A stretch of 64,000 nt of DNA from Pseudomonas alcaligenes (GCF_041729615.1 NZ_CP154874.1:1741001-1805000), one strand, 5' to 3'. Shown: positions 35,174-44,697, counted from the first letter of the stretch. Translations and numbers: made by a program. Notes: generated by a model from the sequence alone, not told the origin.

Positions 35174-36148
35174 ATGAGCCACCCCTTCGCCACCCTCACC
35201 CCCGACCTGGTGCTCGACGCCGTGGAGAGCCTCGGCTACCTCAGCGACGCCCGCGTGCTGGCGCTGAACAGCTACGAGAACCGCGTCTACCAGGTGGGCA
35301 TCGAGGACAGCGAGCCGCTGATCGCCAAGTTCTACCGACCGGACCGCTGGAGCGATGCGGCCATCCGCGAGGAGCATGCCTTCAGCCATGAGCTGGCCGG
35401 GTGCGAGGTGCCCGTGGTGGCGCCCCTGCAGCGCGACGGCGAAAGCCTGTTCGAGCACGCCGGCTTCCGCTTCGCCCTGTTCCCCCGCCGCGGCGGCCGC
35501 GCCCCGGAGCCGGGCAACCTGGACCAGCTGTACCGCCTCGGCCAGCTGCTCGGCCGCCTGCACGCAGTGGGCGCCAGCCGCCCCTTCGAGCACCGCGAGA
35601 CACTCACGGTGGCGGGTTTCGGCCATGCCTCCCTCGATACCCTGCTGGCAGGCGGCTTCGTGCCGCGCAGCCTGCTGCCGGCCTATGAATCGGTGGCGCG
35701 CGACCTGCTCGGGCGCCTGGACGAACTGTTCGCCCGCGTGCGCTACACGCCGATTCGTCTGCACGGCGACTGCCACCCCGGCAACCTGCTGCACCGCGAC
35801 GACGCCTTCCATGTCGTCGACCTCGACGACTGCCGCATGGGCCCGGCCGTGCAGGACCTGTGGATGATGCTCGCCGGCGACCGCCAGGAGCGCCTGGGCC
35901 AGCTGTCCGAACTGGTCGACGGCTACAACGAGTTCCACGACTTCGAGGCCCGCGAGCTGCCGCTGATCGAAGGCCTGCGCGCGCTACGCCTGATGCACCA
36001 CAGCGCCTGGATCGCCCGGCGCTGGGACGACCCGGCCTTCCCGCTGGCGTTTCCCTGGTTCGCCAACGAGCACTACTGGGGCGACCAGGTGCTGATGCTG
36101 CGCGAGCAGCTGGCGGCGCTGGACGAGGAGCCGTTGCGCTTGTTCTGA
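35174..36148 (+). CDS. srkA: Stress response serine/threonine kinase SrkA (YihE)
   Basis: This 324-residue protein kinase-like enzyme of the APH/YihE family starts FATLTPDLVLDAVESLGYLSD. It contains NSYENRVYQVGIED, the catalytic loop LHGDCHPGN (Asp199, Asn204) and the metal motif DLDDC (216-220). YihE counters Cpx-linked stress and MazEF-type death in E. coli. Length is normal. It follows modB by 97 bases and has a GAGCCCGCC leader before the ATG. The order comF-mod-srkA agrees with the P. aeruginosa neighbourhood as I recall it. Confidence 0.93.
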   Translation: MSHPFATLTPDLVLDAVESLGYLSDARVLALNSYENRVYQVGIEDSEPLIAKFYRPDRWSDAAIREEHAFSHELAGCEVPVVAPLQRDGESLFEHAGFRFALFPRRGGRAPEPGNLDQLYRLGQLLGRLHAVGASRPFEHRETLTVAGFGHASLDTLLAGGFVPRSLLPAYESVARDLLGRLDELFARVRYTPIRLHGDCHPGNLLHRDDAFHVVDLDDCRMGPAVQDLWMMLAGDRQERLGQLSELVDGYNEFHDFEARELPLIEGLRALRLMHHSAWIARRWDDPAFPLAFPWFANEHYWGDQVLMLREQLAALDEEPLRLF

Positions 36149-36230
36149 TGCCGTCGGCGCCGGCGCTACCGGGCTATCTTCAGGCGCTAGGCTGTTGACC
36201 ATCGATCCCTTGTGCTGACTGGCGGTGACT

Positions 36231-37145
36231 GTGGACAGGTTTCAGGAAATGAAGGTGCTGGTGGCCGTCGCGGAAGCGGAGAGCTTTGCCGGCGGCGCCA
36301 AACTGCTGGGCCTGTCGGCGCCGAGCGTGACGCGGGTGATCGCCGGCCTGGAGAATCGCCTCGGCACCCTGCTGCTGGCCAGGAGCACCCGCAGCCTGCG
36401 CCTGACCGAGGCCGGCCGGCGTTATGTCGACGACTGCAGGCGCATCCTGCTGGAACTCGAGGAAGCCGAGGAGCTGGCCGCCGGCAGCGCCAGCCGAGCC
36501 CGCGGCAACCTGACCGTGACGGCGCCGGTGATGTTCGGCGAGCTGTTCCTGATCCCGCTGATCACCGAATACCTCGCCGCGCACCCGGAGGTATCGGTCA
36601 ACGCCCTGCTGGTGGATCGCCTGGTGAACATGGTCGAAGAAGGGGTGGACGTGGCGATCCGCATCGGCAGGCTGCCCGACACCGGCCTGCAGGCGGTCAG
36701 GGTCGGGGAAATCCGCCCGGTCATCTGCGCCGCTCCCGCCTTTCTCGAACGGGCCGGCCGGCCACGGGTTCCCGAGGATGTGATGAGCGCCCCCATCGTC
36801 ATGTCGTCGGCCAGCAGCCTGCTCACCGACTGGCACTTCGAGGGCCCCCGGGGTGCCCTCACCCTGCATCCCAAGCCGCGCCTGGTGGTCAGCTCCAACC
36901 AGGCCGCCATCAATGCCGCGCGCCTGGGCTGGGGGCTGACGCGGGTGCTGTCGTACCAGGTCGCCGAGCTGGTGGCCAGGGGCGAGCTGGAGGTCGTCCT
37001 CGCCGACTACGAGACCGCGGCGTTCCCCGTGCATGTGCTGTATCAGGGCAGCCGCCGGATATCGGCCAAGGTGCGCACCTTCGTCGACCACTGTACCCGG
37101 CGCTTCCAGCAAGACCCGGCGCTGCAGACCACGCCGGCGACCTGA
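36231..37145 (+). CDS. LysR-family transcriptional regulator
   Basis: This protein of about 304 residues starts MDRFQEMKVLVAVAEAESF with an HTH in AKLLGLSAPSVTRVIAGLENRLG. The usual LysR effector domain follows (SRARGNLTVTAPVMFGELFLIP). I chose GTG at 36231 because it gives the usual MDRFQEM start; GTG at 36225 is an alternative. It is followed three bases later by a second LysR gene, so the two may form a tandem pair. They lie upstream of a glutathione transferase and a flavin/iron-sulfur oxidoreductase. Effector and targets are unknown. Confidence 0.88.
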   Translation: MDRFQEMKVLVAVAEAESFAGGAKLLGLSAPSVTRVIAGLENRLGTLLLARSTRSLRLTEAGRRYVDDCRRILLELEEAEELAAGSASRARGNLTVTAPVMFGELFLIPLITEYLAAHPEVSVNALLVDRLVNMVEEGVDVAIRIGRLPDTGLQAVRVGEIRPVICAAPAFLERAGRPRVPEDVMSAPIVMSSASSLLTDWHFEGPRGALTLHPKPRLVVSSNQAAINAARLGWGLTRVLSYQVAELVARGELEVVLADYETAAFPVHVLYQGSRRISAKVRTFVDHCTRRFQQDPALQTTPAT

Positions 37146-37148
37146 AGC

Positions 37149-38051
37149 ATGGACCGCTATCGGCAGCTGCAGGTGTTCGATGCCGTGGCGCAGGCCGGCA
37201 GCCTGGCCGCAGCGGCGCGCCGGCTGGAACTGTCGGTGGCGACCATCATGCGCAACATCGGCGCCCTTGAGGCCCGCCTCAACGCCAGGCTGCTCATCCG
37301 CGGCCACCGGGGCGTCAGCCTCAGCCCGGCCGGCGCCCAGCTGGCCCTGAGCGCTCGACAGCTGCTGGAGCAAACCGAGGAGGCCGAGCGTTCCGCCGCG
37401 GGCGTGCATGCCTGCCCCAGCGGACTGCTGAGCCTGGCGCTGCCCCCCTTGATGGACCAGCAGGTACTCACCCCCATAGCACTGGCTTACCTGGACGCCT
37501 TTCCCGACATGCACCTGGCCACCCGGGCCAGTCACGGCATGCCCAGGCTGCTGGAGGACGGCATCGATGCCGCCCTGGTGGTGGGCCATCTGGCCAGTTC
37601 GTCCGAGTTCGCCATGGCGCTGGGCACGGTTCACCCCATCGTCTGTGCCGCCCCGGCCTACCTGGCCCAATGGGGCCGGCCACAGACGCCGGAAGAACTG
37701 GGCCGCCACCGCGCCGTGCTGGCCTCGCCCCCCGGTTACGACGCCGCCTGGCAGTTCCGTGGGGTGCGCCGCACGCAGCAGGTGCGGCCCGCGCCAGTGC
37801 TGACTTGCACCACGCAGCGCGCGGCCATCCATGCCGCCACCCTGGGCCTGGGCCTGGTCCGCTGCATGAGCTACGAGGCCCATGCCGAGCTGCAGAGCGG
37901 CCAGCTCGAAGCCGTGCTGCAGCCCTTCGCCGGCCCGGGCGTGCCGGCGCACCTGATCTACCGGCATGGCCGCCGCGCCGATGCGCGGGTACGCAGCTTC
38001 ATCGATTTCGCCGCCCCGCGGCTGCGCGCCCATCCCGCCTTCTGCGACTGA
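37149..38051 (+). CDS. Second LysR-family regulator in tandem
   Basis: This 300-residue protein starts MDRYRQLQVFDAVAQAGSLAAAARRLELSVATIMRNIGALE, a clear LysR HTH. The effector domain has LSLALPPLMDQQVLTPIALAYL. It is separated from the preceding LysR gene by three bases. The helix-turn-helix residues differ clearly from the upstream copy, so they are not a recent duplication with identical targets. It is followed by a 144-base spacer and the GST gene. Ligand is unknown. Confidence 0.88.
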   Translation: MDRYRQLQVFDAVAQAGSLAAAARRLELSVATIMRNIGALEARLNARLLIRGHRGVSLSPAGAQLALSARQLLEQTEEAERSAAGVHACPSGLLSLALPPLMDQQVLTPIALAYLDAFPDMHLATRASHGMPRLLEDGIDAALVVGHLASSSEFAMALGTVHPIVCAAPAYLAQWGRPQTPEELGRHRAVLASPPGYDAAWQFRGVRRTQQVRPAPVLTCTTQRAAIHAATLGLGLVRCMSYEAHAELQSGQLEAVLQPFAGPGVPAHLIYRHGRRADARVRSFIDFAAPRLRAHPAFCD

Positions 38052-38195
38052 CGCGCACGCGCCATTCTTTCATAAAACGGAATTATGGATTGCCCAGCGT
38101 GGTGATTCTGCTCGAACTCGCACAGGCGCAGCATGGCTCCACCAGCGCAACACTAAGACCTCGCGCTGACCACCCACCGTTTCGGAGCCATGCCC

Positions 38196-38822
38196 ATGTC
38201 CAACGCCATCAAACTCTATCGCCACCCGCTGTCCGGCCACGCCCACCGCGTCGAGCTGCTGCTCTCGCTGCTCAACCTGCCCACCGAGCTGGTGTTCGTC
38301 GACCTGGCCAAGGGGGAGCACAAAAAGGCCGAGTTCCTGGCCATCAACCCCTTCGGCCAGGTGCCGGTGATCGATGACAACGGCACCGTCATCAGCGACT
38401 CCAACGCGATCCTCGTTTACCTGGCGAAGAAGTACGGCAGCGGCAGCTGGCAGCTGAACGATCCGCTCACCGAGGCACGCGTGCAGCGCTGGCTGTCGGT
38501 GGCCGCCGGCCAGGTCGCCTACGGCCCGGCCGCCGCACGCCTGATCACGGTGTTCGGCGCCGCCTTCAATGCCGACGAAGTCATCAACCGGGCCCATACC
38601 CTGCTCAAGGTGATGGAGCACGAACTGGCGGCCAGCCCGTTCCTCGCGGGCAGCGCGCCGAGCATCGCCGATGTCGCCAACTACAGCTACATCGCCCATG
38701 CCCCGGAAGGCAACGTGGCGCTGGAGGCCTACCCGAATGTGCGGGCCTGGCTGCAACGCATCGAGGCCCTGCCCGGCTTCGTGCCCATGCAGCGCACCGC
38801 CGCCGGCCTGCACGCCGCCTGA
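38196..38822 (+). CDS. Glutathione S-transferase family protein
   Basis: This 208-residue protein has the thioredoxin-fold N-terminal domain ([24 protein letters not shown], then [23 protein letters not shown] with the cis-Pro and Glu/Asp-Ser motif). An all-helical C-terminal domain contains [20 protein letters not shown], the usual hydrophobic staple. Start ATG at 38196 was preferred over 38190 because of spacing to CGGAG. It is followed by a multidomain oxidoreductase with a 51-base gap, so the two are likely co-expressed. The catalytic residue could be the Ser of PLSGH. Confidence 0.88.
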   Translation: MSNAIKLYRHPLSGHAHRVELLLSLLNLPTELVFVDLAKGEHKKAEFLAINPFGQVPVIDDNGTVISDSNAILVYLAKKYGSGSWQLNDPLTEARVQRWLSVAAGQVAYGPAAARLITVFGAAFNADEVINRAHTLLKVMEHELAASPFLAGSAPSIADVANYSYIAHAPEGNVALEAYPNVRAWLQRIEALPGFVPMQRTAAGLHAA

Positions 38823-38873
38823 GTACCGCCCCCGCTGCCGGGCCTCCCGGCAGCTCGCTCGAGGAGCAGCGTC

Positions 38874-40928
38874 ATGGACCATCTGCCCAAGCACCGCAAG
38901 TCACCCTGGCATGCCGGGGAAAAACTGCTTCAGGAAAGCGTTCACGCCACCGAGCGGATGGAAGTGATCGGGCAGAAGGTCATCCGCGACTACATGCCCG
39001 ACCAGCACCGGGAGTTCTATCAGCAGCTGCCGTTCATGGTGGTCGGCGCGGTGGATGCCGATGGCCGCCCCTGGGCGACTCTGCTCGAAGGACCGGAAGG
39101 CTTTGTCACCTCCGCCGATCCGCAGCACCTGTTCATCGCCACTCAACCCGATCTGCAGGACCCGGCCGCCGCCGGCCTGCAGGCGGGCAACTCCATCGGC
39201 CTGCTCGGCATCGAGCTGCATACGCGCCGGCGCAACCGCATCAACGGCGTGATCCAGCAGGCCTCGGCCGCAGGCTTCGCCGTGGAGGTCGAACACTCCT
39301 ACGGCAACTGCCCCAAGTACATCCAGGAGCGCTCCTACCGCCGCGTCACCGCGCCGGCAAACGGCAAACCGCCACGCCGGGACTTCACCGGCCTGGACGA
39401 CTACAGCAGCGCGCTGATCCGCGCCGCCGACACCTTCTTCGTCGCCAGCTACGTCGAGCATGACGCGGGGCATCGCTCCGTGGACGTCTCCCACCGTGGC
39501 GGCCGCGCCGGCTTCGTCAGGGTCGAAGGCAACCGTCTGACCATTCCCGACTACGCCGGCAACCTGTTCTTCAACACCCTGGGCAACCTGCAGGTCAATC
39601 CGATCGCCGGCCTGCTGTTCGTCGACTTCGCCAGCGGCGACATGCTGCAGGTCAGCGGGCGCACCGAGCTGCTGCTCGACAGCCCCCTGCTCAGGGCCTT
39701 CGAAGGTGCCGAGCGGCTGTGGACGGTCGAGGTCGAGCAGGTGGTGCTACGCCCGGCGGCCGTGGGCGTGCGCTGGCGGTTCCATGACTACGCCCCCACC
39801 AGCCTGGCCACCGGCACCTGGGCCGAGGCCGACGAGCGCGTGCGCCAATCCGAACAGCGCCGGCAATGGCAGCAATGGCGGGTCACTCACGTGCAGCAGG
39901 AGAGCCGCGACATCCGCTCGCTGTTCCTCGCCCCACTGGACCATTCCCGCGTGCCCTTCACCGCCGGCCAGCACCTGCCGATTCGCCTGCAGGCCGGCGA
40001 TGAGGCCCTGGTCAGGACCTACAGCCTCTCCAGCGCGCCATCCGACGGGCATATCCGCATCAGCGTGAAACTGCAGGGCCAGGCCTCGCGCCACCTGCAC
40101 GAGAAGGTTCAGGTCGGCGACCTGCTGGAGGTGCGCGCCCCGCTGGGCAGCTTCACCCTGGTCGATGAGCTGGCCAGACCCGCGGTGTTGATTGGTGCCG
40201 GCGTCGGCATCACCCCGCTGATTGCCATGGCCCGCGAGCTGGTGGCGCAGAACCGCCAGCACCAACGCGCGCGGCACATCCATCTGTTCCACAGCGCCCG
40301 CAGCCTGGCCGACCTGCCCTTCCGCGACGAGCTGAACGCGCTGCAACAGCAGGCGGACGGACTCCTGCATATCCACCGGGCCCTGAGCAGCCCGGGCGTG
40401 GAGGCGCAGCTCGGCCGCGACTACCAGCTGGCCGGCCGCCTGGGCTTCGCCCAGGTCAAGGCACGCCTGTCGCTGGACGACTACGACTTCTACCTGTGCG
40501 GCCCCAGCGGCTTTCTGCAGGACATGTACGACGGCCTGCGCGACCTCAACATCGCCGACCAGCGCATCCACGCCGAGGCCTTCGGCCCCTCCGCCCTGCG
40601 CCGTTCACAGAGCGAGCAACAGCCAGGCCTGGAGCAGCCACCGGCAGCCACGCAGCCGGTGCCGGTGTACTTCTCCGCCTCGGCCACCGAGGCACGCTGG
40701 AAACCCGACAGCGGCAGCCTGCTGGAACTGGCCGAAAGCCGCGGCCTGACGCCCGAGTTCAGCTGCCGCGGCGGCTCCTGCGGCACCTGCGCCGCCCGGC
40801 TGGTCAGCGGCGCCGTGCACTACCCCAACCCGCCGGCGCAGCTGCCGGATGGCGACAGGGTGCTGATCTGCTGCGCCGTGCCGGCGCAAAGCGCAGACAG
40901 CCCACAACCCCTGGTGCTGGATATCTGA
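38874..40928 (+). CDS. Multidomain PNPOx-like/ferredoxin-reductase/2Fe-2S fusion protein
   Basis: This 684-residue protein has three parts. Residues about 40-290 resemble a pyridoxamine-5'-phosphate-oxidase-like split barrel (FMVVGAVDADGRPWATLLEGPEGF). Residues about 340-570 are a ferredoxin-NADP reductase-like FAD/NAD module (VRTYSLSSAPSDGHIRIS, GAGVGITPLIAMA, FYLCGPSGFLQDMYDGL). The last 60 residues are a plant-type 2Fe-2S domain with Cys631, Cys636, Cys639 and Cys666 or Cys667. Such fusions shuttle electrons from NAD(P)H through flavin to an iron-sulfur cluster. The physiological acceptor is unknown. It follows a GST gene and is probably controlled by the tandem LysR genes. Confidence 0.88.
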   Translation: MDHLPKHRKSPWHAGEKLLQESVHATERMEVIGQKVIRDYMPDQHREFYQQLPFMVVGAVDADGRPWATLLEGPEGFVTSADPQHLFIATQPDLQDPAAAGLQAGNSIGLLGIELHTRRRNRINGVIQQASAAGFAVEVEHSYGNCPKYIQERSYRRVTAPANGKPPRRDFTGLDDYSSALIRAADTFFVASYVEHDAGHRSVDVSHRGGRAGFVRVEGNRLTIPDYAGNLFFNTLGNLQVNPIAGLLFVDFASGDMLQVSGRTELLLDSPLLRAFEGAERLWTVEVEQVVLRPAAVGVRWRFHDYAPTSLATGTWAEADERVRQSEQRRQWQQWRVTHVQQESRDIRSLFLAPLDHSRVPFTAGQHLPIRLQAGDEALVRTYSLSSAPSDGHIRISVKLQGQASRHLHEKVQVGDLLEVRAPLGSFTLVDELARPAVLIGAGVGITPLIAMARELVAQNRQHQRARHIHLFHSARSLADLPFRDELNALQQQADGLLHIHRALSSPGVEAQLGRDYQLAGRLGFAQVKARLSLDDYDFYLCGPSGFLQDMYDGLRDLNIADQRIHAEAFGPSALRRSQSEQQPGLEQPPAATQPVPVYFSASATEARWKPDSGSLLELAESRGLTPEFSCRGGSCGTCAARLVSGAVHYPNPPAQLPDGDRVLICCAVPAQSADSPQPLVLDI

Positions 40929-40943
40929 CGAGGAGGCCGCGAG

Positions 40944-41183
40944 ATGAACAGAAGCGATTGGCGTAGCTGGCAAATGCAAACGCCCGTGCAGTGGCACGAC
41001 GCCCCCACATCTTCGTCGCCGAACCGTGACGCCATGGAGTGGGAGGCGAACCTGCTGCTACCGCAGATGGCCGCCGCGCTGGAACACCCCTGCTCCGCCG
41101 CCTCGGCCGGCCGCCTGGCCAGCCTGTGGCGCGCGCTGCGCACCGGCATCCGCCAGCCGCAAGCCGGCGCCGTGCGCCACTGA
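40944..41183 (+). CDS. Small hypothetical protein after the oxidoreductase
   Basis: This 79-residue reading frame has a good ribosome-binding site (GAGGAGGCC) seven bases before its ATG and lies 15 bases after the upstream stop. The sequence starts [21 protein letters not shown] and has a short basic C-terminal half. I recognise no family. It could be a real minor operon member. It does not overlap the next gene (41218). Confidence 0.45.
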   Translation: MNRSDWRSWQMQTPVQWHDAPTSSSPNRDAMEWEANLLLPQMAAALEHPCSAASAGRLASLWRALRTGIRQPQAGAVRH

Positions 41184-41217
41184 GGTCCCCATCACCGTCG
41201 CCAACAGGAGCAAGCCC

Positions 41218-41694
41218 ATGTCCATGTCCGAAATCCGCCAACCGGTGCCGCCCTTCACCCGCGAGACTGCCATCCTCAAGGTGCGCATGGCCGAGGACGG
41301 CTGGAACAGTCGCGACGCCGCCAAGGTGGCCCTCGCCTATACCCCCGACACCCGCTGGCGCAACCGCGTGGAGTTCGCCACCAGCCGCGCCGAGGCCGAG
41401 GCGTTCCTCACCCGCAAGTGGCAGAAGGAACACGAGTACCGCCTGATCAAGGAGCTGTGGGCCTTCACCGAGAACCGCATCGCCGTGCGCTACGCCTACG
41501 AATGGCACGACGACTCCGGCAACTGGTTCCGCTCCTACGGCAACGAGAACTGGGAATTCGCCGACAACGGCCTGATGACCCACCGCTTCGCCTGCATCAA
41601 CGACCTGCCCATCGCCGAGGCCGAGCGCAAGTTCCGCTGGCCGCTGGGCCGCCGTCCGGATGAGCATCCGGGCCTGTCGGAGCTGGGCCTGTAA
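41218..41694 (+). CDS. DUF1348 (NTF2-like) family protein
   Basis: This 158-residue protein has the DUF1348 pattern: [51 protein letters not shown] and [18 protein letters not shown]. These proteins have an NTF2-like fold and unknown activity, often near redox genes. The ATG at 41218 follows CAGGAG at good spacing. It is the last gene of a plus-strand set beginning at 38196, and a hairpin follows at 41752. Confidence 0.88.
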   Translation: MSMSEIRQPVPPFTRETAILKVRMAEDGWNSRDAAKVALAYTPDTRWRNRVEFATSRAEAEAFLTRKWQKEHEYRLIKELWAFTENRIAVRYAYEWHDDSGNWFRSYGNENWEFADNGLMTHRFACINDLPIAEAERKFRWPLGRRPDEHPGLSELGL

Positions 41695-41751
41695 TCACAG
41701 GCCCAGCAACCGGCTGTCCCATCCGGTCAAGAGATATCCATGGTGGGTTTA

Positions 41752-41783
41752 TTTCGGCCGGAAGCACAGGCATCCGGCCGAAA
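41752..41783. terminator. Bidirectional hairpin between DUF1348 and quinone reductase genes
   Basis: TTTCGGCCGGA-N10-TCCGGCCGAAA is a perfect 11-bp stem. It lies between convergent genes, after the stop at 41694 and before the end of the minus-strand gene at 41809. It could serve both. The flanking T runs are short. Confidence 0.6.
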
Positions 41784-41808
41784 GCCCTGGCTGGAACAGA
41801 AGCGCCGA

Positions 41809-42810
41809 CTATTCATTGACCAAGCGAATGACCGTCTTGCCCTGGCCGCGGCCCTCGGCAACCTGGCGAAATGCCTCGTTGACCTCATCCAGGGCAAACT
41901 GCTGCGGATCGACTCGAATGGTCAGCTGCCCGGCATCGGCCAGCACAGCGGCCTCGCGCAGGATGGCCCCGTGGTGCTCGCGCCCCTGGCCGGTAAGCAG
42001 CGGAGTGAGGGTGAATACGCCCGAGTAGGTGGCGCTCTTGAACGACAGCGGCGCAAGGCTGTGCTGGCCCCAGCCGAGGCAACTCAGGACGTGCCCGGTA
42101 TAAGGCTTCACGGCCTGGAACGACGCATCCAGCGTGCTGCCGCCCACGGTGTCGTAGACGATGTCGAAACCTTCGCCGGCCGTGTAGTGCTCGACGTAGG
42201 ACTCCACGCTCTGCGTCTGGTAGTCGATGGCCGTGGCCCCCAGCGAACGAATGAAGTCGAGACTCGCCGCCGAACCGGTGGCGTAGACTTCGGCGCCGCG
42301 CGCCTTGGCCAGTTGCACGGCGACCTGGCCGACCCCACCCGCACCGCCATGGACCAGCACGCGCTGGCCGGCACGGACGTTGGCGCGATCCACCAGGCCT
42401 TCCCAGGCCGTGATGAACACCAGCGGCAGGGCGGCCGCCTCATGCATGCCCAGTGCGTGCGGCTTTGCCGCGATCAGCCGGGCATCCACGGCGATGTACT
42501 CGGCCATGGTGCCCTGGGCGCCGCCGATACCGCCGGCCATGCCGAAGACCTCCTGGCCAGTGGTGAAACCCTCGACCGCCTCGCCCAGCCCGACGACCGT
42601 GCCGGCCAGATCCAGGCCGAGCACCGCTGGCAACGCCTGGCGAGCATGCGCTCCGGCGCCGGCGGCGATCTTGGTATCGAGCGGGTTGACTCCCGCGGCG
42701 TGAACCCTGACCAGCACCTGGCCTTTGCCGGGAACAGGGCGAGTGATGTGGCGCACGGCCAGCGGGGCCCGGGCGGATTCAGCGATGGCAGCAAGCATGG
42801 TCTGATTCAT
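41809..42810 (-). CDS. Zinc-independent quinone oxidoreductase (MDR family)
   Basis: This 333-residue medium-chain dehydrogenase/reductase has GHxx-less N-terminal domain VRVHAAGVNPLDTKI, GLDLAGTVVGLG and an NADPH-binding LVHGGAGGVGQVAVQLAKARGAEVYATG motif. The zinc-binding Cys cluster of alcohol dehydrogenases is absent, as in quinone reductases. It reduces quinones or enones with NADPH. It is divergent from a LysR gene at 42918, which is the natural candidate regulator. Length is normal. Confidence 0.88.
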   Translation of the reverse strand: MNQTMLAAIAESARAPLAVRHITRPVPGKGQVLVRVHAAGVNPLDTKIAAGAGAHARQALPAVLGLDLAGTVVGLGEAVEGFTTGQEVFGMAGGIGGAQGTMAEYIAVDARLIAAKPHALGMHEAAALPLVFITAWEGLVDRANVRAGQRVLVHGGAGGVGQVAVQLAKARGAEVYATGSAASLDFIRSLGATAIDYQTQSVESYVEHYTAGEGFDIVYDTVGGSTLDASFQAVKPYTGHVLSCLGWGQHSLAPLSFKSATYSGVFTLTPLLTGQGREHHGAILREAAVLADAGQLTIRVDPQQFALDEVNEAFRQVAEGRGQGKTVIRLVNE

Positions 42811-42865
42811 GGCGGAAACCTCTGATTGAGTGGACGCTTACAGGTTGCTCCGCCTTCCCCATTCC

Positions 42866-42895
42866 GATAAGAAACTAAATTTTCATATCACTTAT
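42866..42895. promoter_or_regulatory. AT-rich inverted-repeat region between qor-like gene and LysR
   Basis: The divergent spacer contains GATAAG (42866-42871) and CTTAT (42891-42895) as imperfect arms, with GAAA-N6-TTTC inside. The region is markedly AT-rich for this genome. LysR regulators commonly bind such dyads between divergent genes. The exact operator is uncertain. Confidence 0.35.
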
Positions 42896-42917
42896 TCCTC
42901 GAAGAGGCCCAATAGCG

Positions 42918-43796
42918 ATGGATCTGTTCGACAGCATGCGCATCTTCGTCCGCGTGGTGGAACGTGGTTCGTTCTCGGCGGTCGCGCGCGAACTGAACAT
43001 GGGGCAACCCGCGGTGAGCAAGCAGATCCGTGCCCTGGAGCACTACCTGGGCGGCCCGGTATTCGCCCGCAGCACCCGGCACCTGGCCCTCACCGACCAG
43101 GGGCAGGGCTTCTACAGGCACTGCCAGGACATCCTCGGCCAGCTCGACACTGCCACCCGCAGCTTCGCCAGCGGCCAAGAGCAGATCGCCGGCCCGCTGC
43201 GCATCACCGCACCCGTCAGCTACGGGAGGTTGAGCATTGCGCCGCTGATCGCGAGTTTTCTGCAGCGCTATCCGCAGGTGCGGATCGACCTGCGCCTGAG
43301 CGATCAGAACGAAGACCTGCTCAAGGAAAACATCGACCTGGCGATCCGCATCGGGGTGGTCAAGAGCGAAGGCCTGGTAGCCGTGCCCCTCGGCAACAGC
43401 CCCCGGCGGGTCTATGCCGCGCCGGCCTATCTGGAACGCCACGGCCTGCCCCGCGAGCCCGCCGAACTGGCAGACCACAACTGCATCGCCTTCACCCTGC
43501 TGGAGCACTACGACCGCTGGCACTTCGCCCGCGGAGCGCAGGCGCTCGCTGTCGCCATCACCGGCAACGTCACCAGCAACAGCAGCGAGGCCATCCGGGA
43601 AATGGTCCTCGGCGGCCTGGGCATTTCCCTCTCGCCACAATGGCTGTTCGCCGCGGACGTCCAACAGGGCCGTGTGTGCAGCGTGCTCGACGATTACCAG
43701 ACCACCGCGCTGCCGGTCAGCGCCGTGTTCAGCCGTGAGCGACGACGCTCGGCACGGACACTGGCCTTCATCGATTTTCTCCGCGAGCATTTGTAG
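42918..43796 (+). CDS. LysR-family regulator divergent from quinone reductase
   Basis: This 292-residue regulator starts MDLFDSMRIFVRVVERGSFSAVARELNMGQPAVSKQIRALEHYLG, a standard LysR HTH. The effector domain contains QIAGPLRITAPVSYGRLSIAPLI. It is divergent from the quinone reductase gene and shares its 107-bp promoter region. The next gene (AraC) is on the opposite strand and converges with it. Ligand is unknown. Confidence 0.9.
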   Translation: MDLFDSMRIFVRVVERGSFSAVARELNMGQPAVSKQIRALEHYLGGPVFARSTRHLALTDQGQGFYRHCQDILGQLDTATRSFASGQEQIAGPLRITAPVSYGRLSIAPLIASFLQRYPQVRIDLRLSDQNEDLLKENIDLAIRIGVVKSEGLVAVPLGNSPRRVYAAPAYLERHGLPREPAELADHNCIAFTLLEHYDRWHFARGAQALAVAITGNVTSNSSEAIREMVLGGLGISLSPQWLFAADVQQGRVCSVLDDYQTTALPVSAVFSRERRRSARTLAFIDFLREHL

Positions 43797-43856
43797 CTGC
43801 CCACGAGCGGGGCGCAGGCCTGCGCGCATTGCCCTAACGGGCAAGCCTGCTGGGCA

Positions 43857-44681
43857 TCATGCCGTGTTCTGCTGCAGCCATTCCCGCGGGCTTGCGCCCA
43901 CCTTGCGGCGAAAGGTGCGGGCCAGTGCAGACGGGCTTTCGTAGCCGACCTCATCGGCGATCAGGGCAATGGGGCGGCCTTCGCGCAGGCGCTTCTGCGT
44001 CAGGCTGATGCGCCAGTTCGCCAGGTAATCCGCCGGGGTGACCCCCACGGTCTCGCGGAAGTGCGCAGCAAAGCTCGCCCGCGACATGCCCGAGCGATTC
44101 GCCAGTTCCGCCACCGACCAGTTGCGCTGAGGCTCGTTATGGATGACCACGAGCGCGCGGGACAACTGAGGATTGGCCAACCCGGCCATCATCCCGGAGT
44201 CGATGCTGCGGCTGGCGAGGAGGTGGCGCAGCAGCTGGATCACCATCAGCTCGAACAGGCGATTGAGGATGACATCGCGCCCACACTCGGCGCCGAAGGC
44301 TTCATCGAACAGCCAGTCGAGGGTGCCATCGAGGCCCTGCAGTTCGCGCAGCGGCTTGATGATGAAGTCCGGCAACGCCAGGGTCAGCGGGTTGTTGGCC
44401 CCGCCATCGAACTGCAAGGTGGCACACACCAACTCCGCGGCATCAGCCTCGCTCGCCAACAGCTGATGCTCCTGCGGGCGCACCGCCAGAATCAGGCTCG
44501 GCTCGGTCAGCTCGCTGAGCTGGCCGCGCTTGTCCCTGAAGGCCAGGCGCCCCGAACGCAGCAGATGGGCGTGGCCGACGCTGTGTTGCCCATAAAGGCT
44601 GGTCGTTCCACAGAACCCGCCCTGGTGAAAGGTGGAAGCGTGCAGGTTGAAGTGTTTGAGCAGTGTCGACAGTCGGTCCAT
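43857..44681 (-). CDS. AraC-family transcriptional regulator (cupin_6-type)
   Basis: This 274-residue protein has an N-terminal cupin-like sensor (SVGHAHLLRSGRLAFRDKRGQ, LAVRPQEHQLL) and a C-terminal AraC double HTH: NWSVAELANRSGMSRASFAAHFRETVGVTPADYLANWRI and RPIALIADEVGYESPSALARTFRRKVGASPREW. It is divergent from the AhpD-like/glutaredoxin operon. A 21-bp-phased direct repeat GACGATCTG lies between them. The ATG at 44681 was chosen; further upstream codons have no homology. Effector is unknown, but thiol/peroxide or aldehyde control is plausible. Confidence 0.9.
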   Translation of the reverse strand: MDRLSTLLKHFNLHASTFHQGGFCGTTSLYGQHSVGHAHLLRSGRLAFRDKRGQLSELTEPSLILAVRPQEHQLLASEADAAELVCATLQFDGGANNPLTLALPDFIIKPLRELQGLDGTLDWLFDEAFGAECGRDVILNRLFELMVIQLLRHLLASRSIDSGMMAGLANPQLSRALVVIHNEPQRNWSVAELANRSGMSRASFAAHFRETVGVTPADYLANWRISLTQKRLREGRPIALIADEVGYESPSALARTFRRKVGASPREWLQQNTA

Positions 44682-44697
44682 GGCGCGCCCAGATTTA

